Part shown: in pieces, positions 6,745 to 14,411 of the stretch
Numbering within the stretch: the first letter of the stretch is position 1
Layout: the number at the start of each line of letters is the position of its first letter
Virus record (IMG/VR): IMGVR_UViG_3300009169_000102
Coordinates: 1 to 23,609 of that record
Length of the DNA: 23,609 nt
Reading direction: 5' to 3' (one strand)
Source of the DNA: a virus
Notes under the pieces: model-generated
Database searches by the model: none
Told to the model about the DNA's origin: nothing
What the model saw: the letters and a program-made list of their open reading frames with translations, nothing else
Position numbers and translations under genes: made by a program

Positions 6745-6909
6745 TTATTTTTTTAAAGAGTCTACTTTAACTGAGTCAGATACAACAACTAAAGTATCAA
6801 TTACTAAACTATCAACAGCAGTAGAATCAGCTACTGGAAGAGGTCCTTCACTTACTGCATGACAAGATGCTAATGCAATTACACTTAAAATTAAAATTAC
6901 TTTTTTCAT
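6745..6909 (-). CDS. Tiny predicted lipoprotein, 54 aa
   Basis: ATG at 6909, TAA at 6745-6747. The N terminus is MKKVILILSVIALASC: two lysines, a hydrophobic stretch and a lipobox L13-A14-S15-C16, a standard lipoprotein signal peptide with C16 as the lipidated residue. The mature part is only 39 residues, rich in S, V, D and T, with no aromatic residues and a K-K end. It is acidic, unlike every neighbour in this run of basic proteins. No acidic surface-export stretch follows the cysteine directly, so an inner-leaflet or periplasmic location is as likely as the surface. Possible roles are blocking superinfection or acting as a small outer-membrane spanin-like part; neither is shown by the sequence. 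Confidence 0.75.
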   Translation of the reverse strand: MKKVILILSVIALASCHAVSEGPLPVADSTAVDSLVIDTLVVVSDSVKVDSLKK

Positions 6910-6914
6910 AATAT

Positions 6915-7064
6915 TTATTTTTTAGTTTTAGATTTAATTTTCTTTTCTTGCTTCAGCATCTCTGCTGTAGGTTTTTTACCTGATCCTTTATTAGCACGGA
7001 TATTATCCCATAATCCTTTTTGTGAATAACTACCATCTGCTCTTTTAATCATTTTCTTAGCCAT
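6915..7064 (-). CDS. Tiny basic protein, 49 aa
   Basis: ATG at 7064, TAA at 6915-6917. The product starts MAKKMIKRADGSYSQKGLWD and then runs NIRANKGSGKKPTAEMLKQE, ending in a lysine-rich tail (KKIKSKTKK). The pattern D-G-S-Y-S-Q-x-G-L-W-D-N-I-R-A-x-x-G-S-G-K-K-P-T-x-E-M-L reads like a conserved phage mini-protein that I recall in many marine phages, with no assigned role. It lies 12 bases after the 86-residue gene and five before the lipoprotein gene. Roughly 30 percent of residues are K or R. Its position and charge suggest packaging in the virion or nucleic-acid binding. Confidence 0.75.
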   Translation of the reverse strand: MAKKMIKRADGSYSQKGLWDNIRANKGSGKKPTAEMLKQEKKIKSKTKK

Positions 7065-7076
7065 TGTTATATAGTA

Positions 7077-7337
7077 TTAACCACGGATTGTTTGTAAAAT
7101 AAATCTAGCTTTAGAAACTATTTTATTTTTTAAACTTTCAAGTGAAGATTTTTCAGCTACTACAGCTTTGTTAACTTCAAGAATCTTTTCAGCAACAGCC
7201 TCTACTACTTCTTCCACTTTCTCAACTATTGTTTCTTCTTTTACTTCAACTTCAACTTTAGCTTTTTTAACTTGAGCTTTTTCTACTTTAGATGCTTTTA
7301 CCTTTGGTTCAGCAACTGTTTTTTTAGGTCTTGCCAT
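7077..7337 (-). CDS. Low-complexity K/V/E/A-rich protein, 86 aa
   Basis: The N-terminal 32 residues are basic and repetitive (ARPKKTVAEPKVKASKVEKA and similar). Residues 33-57 are acidic and helical (VEEVVEAVAEKI), and the end (SLKNKIVSKARFILQTIRG) is an amphipathic basic helix. The bipolar charge pattern recalls small histone-H1-like or nucleoid-type tails but matches no family I can name. It starts just after a terminator-like hairpin that overlaps the previous gene's stop, so its expression may depend on read-through. Confidence 0.65.
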   Translation of the reverse strand: MARPKKTVAEPKVKASKVEKAQVKKAKVEVEVKEETIVEKVEEVVEAVAEKILEVNKAVVAEKSSLESLKNKIVSKARFILQTIRG

Positions 7338-7360
7338 AATAATAAAATTTAAAATTAAAA

Positions 7361-7384
7361 CATCTCCTTATTTAGAAGGAGATG
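7361..7384 (-). terminator. Terminator-like hairpin overlapping the stop of the 61-aa gene
   Basis: A perfect nine-base stem (7361-7369 with 7376-7384) has a six-base loop. On the minus strand it is followed by TTTTAATTTTAAATTTT. The stem includes the TAA stop at 7368-7370, so translation of the 61-residue gene could interfere with folding. It separates that gene from the 86-residue gene. Confidence 0.7.
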
Positions 7385-7553
7385 CTTTTTTAGGTGCTGT
7401 ACTAGTTCCACCAACTCTTCCTTTTGGTTTAGCAGATTTAACTGCTTCTTTACCTGGTGCAACAGATGTTCCACCAACTCTACCTTTAGGAGTTGTTTGT
7501 TTTGTTACTTTTGCATTTGGGTTTTTAATTTTCCCTGTAGTGTAAGTTGCCAT
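7368..7553 (-). CDS. Small basic protein with tandem PKGRVGGTS motif, 61 aa
   Basis: The protein is a short basic chain with an internal duplication: P-K-G-R-V-G-G-T-S-x-A-P occurs at residues 22-33 and again at 43-54, separated by nine residues. The matching DNA copies (about 7390-7425 and 7453-7488) differ at several bases, so the duplication is not recent. No cysteine, signal peptide or known domain is present. K and R together make up about one fifth of the chain. It lies 12 bases downstream of the 338-residue gene and is closed by a terminator-like hairpin. The repeat could be a peptide that binds a repeating surface such as the capsid or DNA; this is inference. Confidence 0.7.
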   Translation of the reverse strand: MATYTTGKIKNPNAKVTKQTTPKGRVGGTSVAPGKEAVKSAKPKGRVGGTSTAPKKASPSK

Positions 7554-7565
7554 TTTATTTTAGTT

Positions 7566-8582
7566 TTAAGAGTTCCAATATTTTTCACAAGCTTGGTTAA
7601 GATCTTTTAAAACATCCTCATTTAAAGGGTTTTTCAAGTGCTCTATTACATCAGATACATTTCTTCCAAGCATAGCTCCGGATTTAGTATGATATATATA
7701 ACCATCAGCCTTATTAACAATATACTTAAAAAAAACAGAATCCCTAACAATTGACTTAATTTTTAATGCTTCCATGTCTAAATTAGCTGCATCCGTAAAT
7801 GATTTGGCTGCTCTTTCCTTGTTAGTCTCTCCTCCTTCACCATTAATATATCTATCCATGTTCTCATAGATAACATCATTTGGTGTAGATTTTTTATATT
7901 GTGTACTATTGATATCTACAACTTTTGCAATGTAGAATAGTTTAGTACTATTTTTATCAAATAATTTTTGTAATTCTGCAAGAGCTTTATTTCTAAGTTT
8001 TTTATACTCAGTTCTTACCATTACAGTTTCTTCTTCCTTATCTAAATAAAATTTAGGTGGAACTGCTTTTGATCTTGCATCCTCATAACTTTTTGCAACT
8101 ATTGAAAACCCTCCGGCCTCAATTGCATAAAGTTTAATTCTATCATAAGGATCAATTGGATTTAAATATAATGGTTCATTACCACATCCAATAGTAATCT
8201 TATTCCAAAACTCTGCATTGTTAGGTTGTAACAACTTAACTTTATTCCAGAACATTGGATCTTCTACTTCTAATACATTAGCTACTAATTCTTTTTCTAA
8301 TTCAGCTATTGCATTTCTTATCTCTCTTATCCTAGCTTCTCTTTCTTCTGTAGGAAGGAGTTTAATTTCAGGTGCAAATTCATTAAGTCCGGTTATGTAT
8401 CTTACTACACCATTGTTATCTAAACATGCAAGTTGTTCATTATGTTTTATTCCATCAAACATGCTCATACCATAAGACTCAAGTCCCATGTTAGATGCAG
8501 TTTTATCAAAATAAGGTCTTACAGCAATAGCTGTTTTTTTGATAGCACCTTTACCAGTTTCTACCATTGTAAAATTTTCCAT
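7566..8582 (-). CDS. Conserved phage protein of unknown function downstream of capsid, 338 aa
   Basis: The 338-residue protein has no signal peptide, membrane helix or recognised catalytic motif. Residues 75-105 form a charged helix, likely coiled coil. A block near 140-160 (EPLYLNPIDPYDRIKLYAIE) and the following helix ending in AELQKL look conserved. A glycine/glutamate-rich loop (NGEGGETNKE) lies near residue 245. The final 50 residues (from VNKADGYIYHTKSGAMLGRN) look like a compact domain. It is the first gene after the capsid terminator and starts with the shared 15-base leader. By location it may be a head-completion or virion protein, but I cannot name the family. Confidence 0.75.
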   Translation of the reverse strand: MENFTMVETGKGAIKKTAIAVRPYFDKTASNMGLESYGMSMFDGIKHNEQLACLDNNGVVRYITGLNEFAPEIKLLPTEEREARIREIRNAIAELEKELVANVLEVEDPMFWNKVKLLQPNNAEFWNKITIGCGNEPLYLNPIDPYDRIKLYAIEAGGFSIVAKSYEDARSKAVPPKFYLDKEEETVMVRTEYKKLRNKALAELQKLFDKNSTKLFYIAKVVDINSTQYKKSTPNDVIYENMDRYINGEGGETNKERAAKSFTDAANLDMEALKIKSIVRDSVFFKYIVNKADGYIYHTKSGAMLGRNVSDVIEHLKNPLNEDVLKDLNQACEKYWNS

Positions 8583-8584
8583 TT

Positions 8585-8599
8585 GTTGTTGGTTTTTAA
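8585..8599 (-). promoter_or_regulatory. Shared 15-base leader before the 338-aa gene
   Basis: On the minus strand this is TTAAAAACCAACAAC followed by AA and the ATG at 8582. It is identical to the 15-mers before the starts at 1613 and 11577. It lies 20-odd bases after the capsid-gene terminator, so the motif may also mark a transcript start region: the intervening TATATTTA is one base from the Bacteroidota -7 consensus. Confidence 0.6.
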
Positions 8600-8615
8600 T
8601 TGTTGGTTAAATATA

Positions 8616-8645
8616 TTAAAAAAGGAGGAGATTTACCTCCTCCTT
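8616..8645 (-). terminator. Rho-independent terminator after the major capsid gene
   Basis: Stem 8622-8630 pairs with 8637-8645 (nine pairs, GGAGGAG rich in G+C for this genome) around a six-base loop. On the minus strand a run of T follows (8621-8617 and beyond). It starts 18 bases after the TAG stop of the capsid gene. This placement is typical for limiting transcription after a very abundant product. Confidence 0.85.
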
Positions 8646-8662
8646 CTCTAATTTGTTTATTA

Positions 8663-10282
8663 CTAGAATGATCCTCCAGTGATTGGATTTCTCATTACAA
8701 TTTTCAATACTTTACTTGGATCTTTTACCCAAATAGCTGGCATTGTTTGTGACATCATTACACGGTATCCATTGAACTGACCTGAAGATTGGAACCCTTG
8801 AGTTCTTCCCATGTAGTCCATAGTACCATTTTGATACCACCATTTCAATTGATTATCCCAAGATAATTTCAATAAGAAGATATTATCATTAGTGTTATCA
8901 GTGATATCAAAGATAATGTAAGAGTAAGAAGATAATGGGAAACCATCAATGATTGGGTTCTCAATATCATTTGTATGAACATTGTCAAATGCTGGGTTAA
9001 GTACAAACTTAACATTTGCCAAGAAAGGAATTACATAAGAAGTATATGCAAATCCAAAGTTCAAGTCCATACCTTTACCTGTGATTGCTCCGATATCAGC
9101 AGCCTGAATTAATAGACCAGAAGATACAGCTTCTCTTTTGATAGCCTCATTTACCATTCTCATACCACCCATACCAGTTTGTACAACTAGAGAGCGTTTT
9201 GGATCTGGACCTTGGAATTCAACTTTACCATTAAAGAAGTTGTAGATTTCTCCACGGAATAAATCTAATGTAAAGTTATTTTTGTTATAGATTCTTTTGA
9301 AAGAGTTGTCTAATTGTTTCCAAAGACCCACTGATAATCTAAGATCATCTGGACCATCTTGTTTAACTCTACCACCTTGACCCCACATTAAGTAGGTTTC
9401 AATATCTGTAGCAATTTTGCTCAAGTGAGCAGATTCCATAGCAGTTAAGAAAGTTCTTGATAAATCACCATTATCAAATGCTTTTTTAACTTTGTCTTTA
9501 CCAAGTTTTTTAACCATATCCTCTAGGTTAGCAACAGAAGGATCTTGTAGGTTAGAATCAAATGTTCTCCAGATTTCAGTTACAGGAACTGTTCCATCTG
9601 CATTCATTCCACCTTTGATCATTAAGTCAGCTCTAGAAGAGATAGAATAATGAACGTGAGCTTCAGCACCACCAACAAAGTTGTAGAATTCACGGAATCC
9701 TGCTCTTGTTTGGATGTCTGAAAATCTTTCGCCATACTCACCTCTAGCAGAACCTTTACGGAATACTTTGGTACCATTGGCTAAATACTTGTTATCCAAG
9801 TATTTGAAGTTATCATTGTTTACTAACTGTACAGTATAGATAAAACCATCACCTATAGGAAGAATATCTTCTGCAGTAATGTACATCTCAACACCATTAT
9901 ATTTATCATAAGTGATGATATCACCATGACCAAACTCACGTCTGCTTAATTTGATGCGGAATGTTGTTCCTTCAATACCTTTAAAGTTATTGTCTGGTTC
10001 AATGTCCTCAAGGATATAAGGTAGGTCAATGGAAACCGGAGTTTGCCATCTGTACTCTCCACGAGCATTATCAACCATAATTACATTTTTACCACCAAAG
10101 CTAGACATTTGATAAAGAGGCATTTCAACCTTTTGAGCCATAGCCCAAAGATCTACTGGACCTAAGTCCATAGGTTGTGCATCTTTTAACATGTTAACCA
10201 AGTGATAAGAGTCTACATGTGAACTTGCCGCGTAGGCTGTATCCCGTAGAAAGATACCATTGTTTAAAATTGGAGTTGCCAT
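8663..10282 (-). CDS. Predicted major capsid protein, 539 aa
   Basis: The call rests on layout: the gene directly follows a scaffold-like gene, which follows portal and TerL, and it is closed by a strong terminator. At 539 residues it is somewhat longer than many HK97-fold capsid proteins but fits the range I recall for crAss-like and other Bacteroidota phages. The chain has few cysteines, mixed alpha/beta content and no signal peptide. A glycine-rich block lies near 370-400 (QTGMGGMRMVNEA), and the C terminus carries MMSQTMPAIWVKDPSK and ends GGSF. The leader upstream is long, A/C-rich and free of G, consistent with high expression. The gene uses TAG as its stop, showing that TAG is not recoded here. 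I cannot point to a diagnostic HK97 motif by eye. Confidence 0.75.
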   Translation of the reverse strand: MATPILNNGIFLRDTAYAASSHVDSYHLVNMLKDAQPMDLGPVDLWAMAQKVEMPLYQMSSFGGKNVIMVDNARGEYRWQTPVSIDLPYILEDIEPDNNFKGIEGTTFRIKLSRREFGHGDIITYDKYNGVEMYITAEDILPIGDGFIYTVQLVNNDNFKYLDNKYLANGTKVFRKGSARGEYGERFSDIQTRAGFREFYNFVGGAEAHVHYSISSRADLMIKGGMNADGTVPVTEIWRTFDSNLQDPSVANLEDMVKKLGKDKVKKAFDNGDLSRTFLTAMESAHLSKIATDIETYLMWGQGGRVKQDGPDDLRLSVGLWKQLDNSFKRIYNKNNFTLDLFRGEIYNFFNGKVEFQGPDPKRSLVVQTGMGGMRMVNEAIKREAVSSGLLIQAADIGAITGKGMDLNFGFAYTSYVIPFLANVKFVLNPAFDNVHTNDIENPIIDGFPLSSYSYIIFDITDNTNDNIFLLKLSWDNQLKWWYQNGTMDYMGRTQGFQSSGQFNGYRVMMSQTMPAIWVKDPSKVLKIVMRNPITGGSF

Positions 10283-10310
10283 TTTATTGTTTGTTTTTGT
10301 TTGTTACTAA
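10283..10310 (-). promoter_or_regulatory. G-poor A/C-rich leader of the capsid gene
   Basis: The minus strand before the ATG at 10282 reads mainly AACAAACAAAAACAAACAAT, almost without G and without a Shine-Dalgarno sequence. Such an unstructured leader would favour initiation in Bacteroidota. The 544-residue gene has a similar one (AACTAAAAACAAAAAAACA before the ATG at 3908). Confidence 0.5.
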
Positions 10311-10311
10311 A

Positions 10312-11577
10312 TTAAAAAGTTCTCTTGAACATATTGTTCGGTCTTGATATTGTTTTTTGTTGTGATCTATTGTTAGAAAGAGGTTTTCTTTCTTCATCAG
10401 TTTCTCCATTATTAGAAGAACCTGTAAGCTTTCTAGACTCTTCAGTTTTTAATTGCCTAACTGTTTTTTCTACAGCTTGTTTATTTCCTTGTTCTCTTAC
10501 ACGTGCTTTGTATCCATCCGCATCTGCAAGTAACCATAAGGCTTCTGCAATTAAATCATGTCTTGGTTCTACAAACTGATACTTCTCTAACAGATGTCCT
10601 AGTAGGTTTGTAGATTTACCAGAGATAGATGAGTAATTAGGTTGTACTAATCCTGTATATAACATACCTTGGATTTTCTTATCTAGTTTAACTCCTCCTA
10701 TTTCTCCTGTAGCAAGTGTATTATATACATTATCAGTGTATGCTTTTGCTTGCTTTGATTGTTGTTCTTTTTTATGTTCTTGCTCAGCTAATTGTCTTGC
10801 AACAATTTCTTCTTGCATTCTATCTAATTTTGGTTTGAACTGTTTAGCTTTTTGTTCTAATTTGTTCATGTCAGCCCAATCTACTATCTCAGCTTCAATT
10901 TCTTCTGCTGATCCAAAGTTTGTAGCATGTAAATATTGTCTTGCAATTTCTTCTTGATCTCTTTCATTACTTGGATCAAGTTGTATCATTTCTTCTACAT
11001 ATGCTAGAGTTCTGAATAACCCTTTAAGATCTGTTCCGCCATCTGCTACATATTTAGCTGCAATTTGTAATTCTTCAGGAAGAGATTCAAAAAACTCTCT
11101 TGGAACATCTTGCTTAACTTTATTTTCTCTTTCTTGAAAGTTAGCTTCAAATAATTCTCTAAAATCTTTTGCAGTATAATCCTCTAAAGATTTATCATCA
11201 TCAAAAGGAATAAGACTACCTTCTTCAATCATTTTCTCTGCCAATTCAAAGAGACCAGATTTATCTACCTTAGGTCTTCCTTTAGTTGTAGGATCTTCTT
11301 GTTGAGAAATTAATCCATCAAGTTCAGCAATAGTATCTTCTACTTCTGCTTTTTTCTCTGCTGCTTCTTTTCTTTCTGAAGCTGTGCTTACTGTATTATC
11401 AAGGAACGTAGTGTCTATATTTTCTTTTGAAAACATAGTTTTTGGTTTTTCATCCTCAGGTAACATTATATTAGCTGCACCTGGATTACCAAATAATTCA
11501 TCAATGTTTACATCTACTTGACCTACCGTAGTAGAGTCTAGTACCTCTTCATTTAGATTCTGTGCTGGTTCATTCAT
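10312..11577 (-). CDS. Scaffold-like protein between portal and capsid, 421 aa
   Basis: The protein is highly charged and helical. An acidic N terminus (many D and E in residues 1-100) is followed by coiled-coil-prone helices (about 70-95 and 225-275, rich in K, E and Q), and the C terminus is basic and disordered, ending SRPNNMFKRTF. There are no cysteines and no protease motif that I recognise. Genes of this size and composition placed between portal and major capsid normally encode the internal scaffold that guides procapsid assembly; the basic C-terminal tail is where scaffolds often bind the capsid shell. The start at 11577 is supported by the shared 15-base leader. The assignment is by composition and gene order. 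Confidence 0.65.
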   Translation of the reverse strand: MNEPAQNLNEEVLDSTTVGQVDVNIDELFGNPGAANIMLPEDEKPKTMFSKENIDTTFLDNTVSTASERKEAAEKKAEVEDTIAELDGLISQQEDPTTKGRPKVDKSGLFELAEKMIEEGSLIPFDDDKSLEDYTAKDFRELFEANFQERENKVKQDVPREFFESLPEELQIAAKYVADGGTDLKGLFRTLAYVEEMIQLDPSNERDQEEIARQYLHATNFGSAEEIEAEIVDWADMNKLEQKAKQFKPKLDRMQEEIVARQLAEQEHKKEQQSKQAKAYTDNVYNTLATGEIGGVKLDKKIQGMLYTGLVQPNYSSISGKSTNLLGHLLEKYQFVEPRHDLIAEALWLLADADGYKARVREQGNKQAVEKTVRQLKTEESRKLTGSSNNGETDEERKPLSNNRSQQKTISRPNNMFKRTF

Positions 11578-11578
11578 T

Positions 11579-11593
11579 GTTGTTGGTTTTTAA
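11579..11593 (-). promoter_or_regulatory. Shared 15-base leader before the scaffold-like gene
   Basis: On the minus strand this is TTAAAAACCAACAAC, one base before the ATG at 11577 and identical to those at 1615-1629 and 8585-8599. It lies in a 96-base A+T-rich gap (11578-11673) after the portal stop; I see no convincing hairpin terminator in that gap. Confidence 0.6.
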
Positions 11594-11673
11594 TTATACT
11601 TTTAATATACAAAATAAACTTGATAAATTTAAAATACAGGAAAACTTTTTTGTCATTATATAGCTAACTAGAT

Positions 11674-14409
11674 TTATTTTCCTGCATTTTTATCATATTT
11701 ATTTTTGTTTTCTTGTGCAATTTGTAGTTGTTTGTTTGCAATCTCTCTCTGTGATTGTATTTTTTCTCTCTCAATTTGGTTCTTTTGAGTATCTAGATTC
11801 ATTCTATTTACTTCCTTTTCTCTTTGCAAACTTGTTTGTTCTTGGTATTGTTCAGTTGCTCTGATTTCTTTCATTGCATCATTGTAGTCAGACATTTCAT
11901 TTTTGTTTACATCACTCATAGCTCCATAACCTGCAGCTCTGATTTCAGCAACCAAAATATCTCTTTGTCTATTCTTCTCATCTCTTGCCTCATTAGCATC
12001 AATCTCCATTTGTTTTTGTTTTTCTTGAGATTGTATTTGCTCTTGTTGCATTTGTTGTTGTTGTTGCATTTCTTGTTGTTTCTGAGCTTGTTGTTTTTGT
12101 TCAGAATCTTTAAGTACAGAAGTAAGTTCTGATACAGTGTCAGATTTAACTATTTTACCTAAGTCAAATATAGATGCTCCTGTAGTATTGTTATTAAGAG
12201 CCATTTGTTTTAATTGCTCTAGGATAGCTCTATGGTTTGCTGTGGTTGTACAGAATATGTTTAGATCTCTCATTAGTAATTCTGTTCCATTTACTTCAAA
12301 GTTTACCTTCTCATCTGCTGATGTAAGGTAAGTAAGTCTGGCAGATGGTCTATTTGAATTATAATACTGAGCTAAGTCTGTACGCATCTGGTGTACTCTT
12401 GGCATTAAGTAATCACAATGTTGTATAAAGAAAGTTTCTGTTTGTGCATATGAAGCACTCATTGCTTGCTCTACACCAGTTGCTGTAGTTTGTGATAACT
12501 GTTGTCCCATTCTTTGAGGATTGATTCCAATTACCTCATAAGCTTGTTGTTTAAAGTGAGTTGCTAATTGTATCCTTGACATTAATCTTTCTGTTTGAGA
12601 AAGATCTAGTTTCTGAAAATGATTAAAGTTTAATGCATTTTCTGTATTAGAAATAGATGTATCTAGTGGAAGCATTTGGAAATTTTTCATAGCAACATAT
12701 GCTTTAGCATAATTCCCTTTACCCCAATCTTCTCCTAAAGAGTGTCTTGGTAAGGAGTTCTGATCCAACATTATTACGGTTCCAAGTTCATCAACAAGAA
12801 TATCAGCTATTTGATTGTTAACTATATTGTATCCTATCTGATACGGTTTCATCAAATCTAGTAATGCAGTTGACTTAGTATTTCTATCAGAAAATACTGC
12901 ACCTTCTACAGGAAGTTTACAACCATAAAGACTGTTATCTCCTTTAAACTGAAACTTAAGTGGTTTAATATGATTTCTATCTACACCAATATAGATAGGT
13001 GAAAAACCTCCTGGATTATTCATACCCCAGAAAGATGGAATATTAGGACCTATTTTAACTCCACCCCATACTTCATTGATCCAGATCCAATCAATATGTT
13101 CTCCAAATAAAAGATTCTCTTTGTTTTTGTTTTTAAATAACCTAGTATCATACAAAGGTTTATCTGTTATCTTATAATCCTCAGTTATAATTTCATTTAT
13201 AACTTCACCAGATTCTAATATTTTAGTTAAGTGTCCTACTTTTCTTTGAGATTTCCAATAGCATGTAGTACAACGTAACAAGTATGCAGTACCTTGATCA
13301 TAATAATCTTCACCCTCAGATAGGATTTGATTAATAATATCTCCACCATCATATACAGAACCAGCCATCATAGATGTATATTGTCTGTATGCTAATGAAG
13401 GCATGTTAGTATTCCATTCATGAGACTTGGTAGCATCATAGAATGTACCATCATTTTGACCACCTATAGTATAACCAGCAGATCTGATAGGGTAAACAGC
13501 TTCTAAAGATTCATGTTGTTCTTCAGTAAGCATAAAACCATATCTATCTATTACATCAGCAACTGTAAGCATATCTACTTTACCTACCCAGTTACCTTGT
13601 GATATATATCTTGCATCAGGAGACTTATGGTAGAAAGTAACAGGAGGATTCCAAAGTTCTACTTCATAATCATCTTCCATCATTTTCATATGCCAGAACT
13701 CTCTATCTGTAATAAGCATATCTCTGAATGCTCTTTCTTCAAGCTCATCCATTCTGAATCTTTCAACATCTACTTTATGTTGATGATCAGCCCATTGTTC
13801 TATCATAGATCTGTAATCTTTTTTAAAGAACATTTCTATTTCTGGCAAAGCTTTAAGTTTTTCAGGATTTAATTGTTCTTGTGCTTCTGGAGAATTAGGA
13901 TCTAAACCTTGTTCTAATAATGCTGCTTGGATTTTCATCTGAGCATCTGCCATAAGAGTATCTTCAACCATCTTTCTTTTTTGCTCCATCATCTCATTAT
14001 ATGAGAACTCATCAATGGCACGGTAAGTAAGTTTAGTTGATCTCTTAGCAAATTCTGCTACAAGTACATTAATTACATTGGGGATAATAGGATAAAACTT
14101 AAGTTCTAAAGCTGAAGCATCTTCTCTGGTGAGTACATCTACTATGTCTCTCATCTCATTGTTTTCTTCTACAATATAATCTGTCTTATCTATAATACCT
14201 TTTGCAAGTTTATAATTCTTCATCAACTTGCGGGCATTTCTTCTTATCTGTTTAAGACCATTCCACTCCAACCAATCTAAATTCCATGCAGCCCACTCTT
14301 CATCTTTATCTTTTTTAGAAAGAAATTGTAAAGGTTGAGTAATACTACCCATCCTATTTTGTGTAGTCTTTGCTCCTTTTTTTAATTGTAGTGCGTTAAA
14401 TACTTGCAT
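11674..14409 (-). CDS. Portal protein, 911 aa
   Basis: The portal forms the dodecameric ring through which DNA is packaged and to which the neck attaches. It directly follows the terminase gene (two bases apart). Residues 106-123 read YPIIPNVINVLVAEFAKR, a block that I associate with portals of Bacteroidota phages, and the middle of the chain is a long alpha/beta body. At 911 residues it is far longer than typical siphovirus portals (400-550) but close to crAss-like and P22-like ones. The last 150 residues (from about 764) are a glutamine-rich coiled coil, including QKQQEMQQQQQMQQEQIQ, compatible with an extended barrel or internal helical tube. The identification relies on order, size and this architecture. 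Confidence 0.85.
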   Translation of the reverse strand: MQVFNALQLKKGAKTTQNRMGSITQPLQFLSKKDKDEEWAAWNLDWLEWNGLKQIRRNARKLMKNYKLAKGIIDKTDYIVEENNEMRDIVDVLTREDASALELKFYPIIPNVINVLVAEFAKRSTKLTYRAIDEFSYNEMMEQKRKMVEDTLMADAQMKIQAALLEQGLDPNSPEAQEQLNPEKLKALPEIEMFFKKDYRSMIEQWADHQHKVDVERFRMDELEERAFRDMLITDREFWHMKMMEDDYEVELWNPPVTFYHKSPDARYISQGNWVGKVDMLTVADVIDRYGFMLTEEQHESLEAVYPIRSAGYTIGGQNDGTFYDATKSHEWNTNMPSLAYRQYTSMMAGSVYDGGDIINQILSEGEDYYDQGTAYLLRCTTCYWKSQRKVGHLTKILESGEVINEIITEDYKITDKPLYDTRLFKNKNKENLLFGEHIDWIWINEVWGGVKIGPNIPSFWGMNNPGGFSPIYIGVDRNHIKPLKFQFKGDNSLYGCKLPVEGAVFSDRNTKSTALLDLMKPYQIGYNIVNNQIADILVDELGTVIMLDQNSLPRHSLGEDWGKGNYAKAYVAMKNFQMLPLDTSISNTENALNFNHFQKLDLSQTERLMSRIQLATHFKQQAYEVIGINPQRMGQQLSQTTATGVEQAMSASYAQTETFFIQHCDYLMPRVHQMRTDLAQYYNSNRPSARLTYLTSADEKVNFEVNGTELLMRDLNIFCTTTANHRAILEQLKQMALNNNTTGASIFDLGKIVKSDTVSELTSVLKDSEQKQQAQKQQEMQQQQQMQQEQIQSQEKQKQMEIDANEARDEKNRQRDILVAEIRAAGYGAMSDVNKNEMSDYNDAMKEIRATEQYQEQTSLQREKEVNRMNLDTQKNQIEREKIQSQREIANKQLQIAQENKNKYDKNAGK

Positions 14410-14411
14410 AG

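Noticed and set aside
8663-8665. Possible TAG recoding, as in some crAss-like phages
   Set aside because: TAG ends the capsid gene just before a terminator, and I noticed no in-frame TAG inside the large frames, so the standard code fits.
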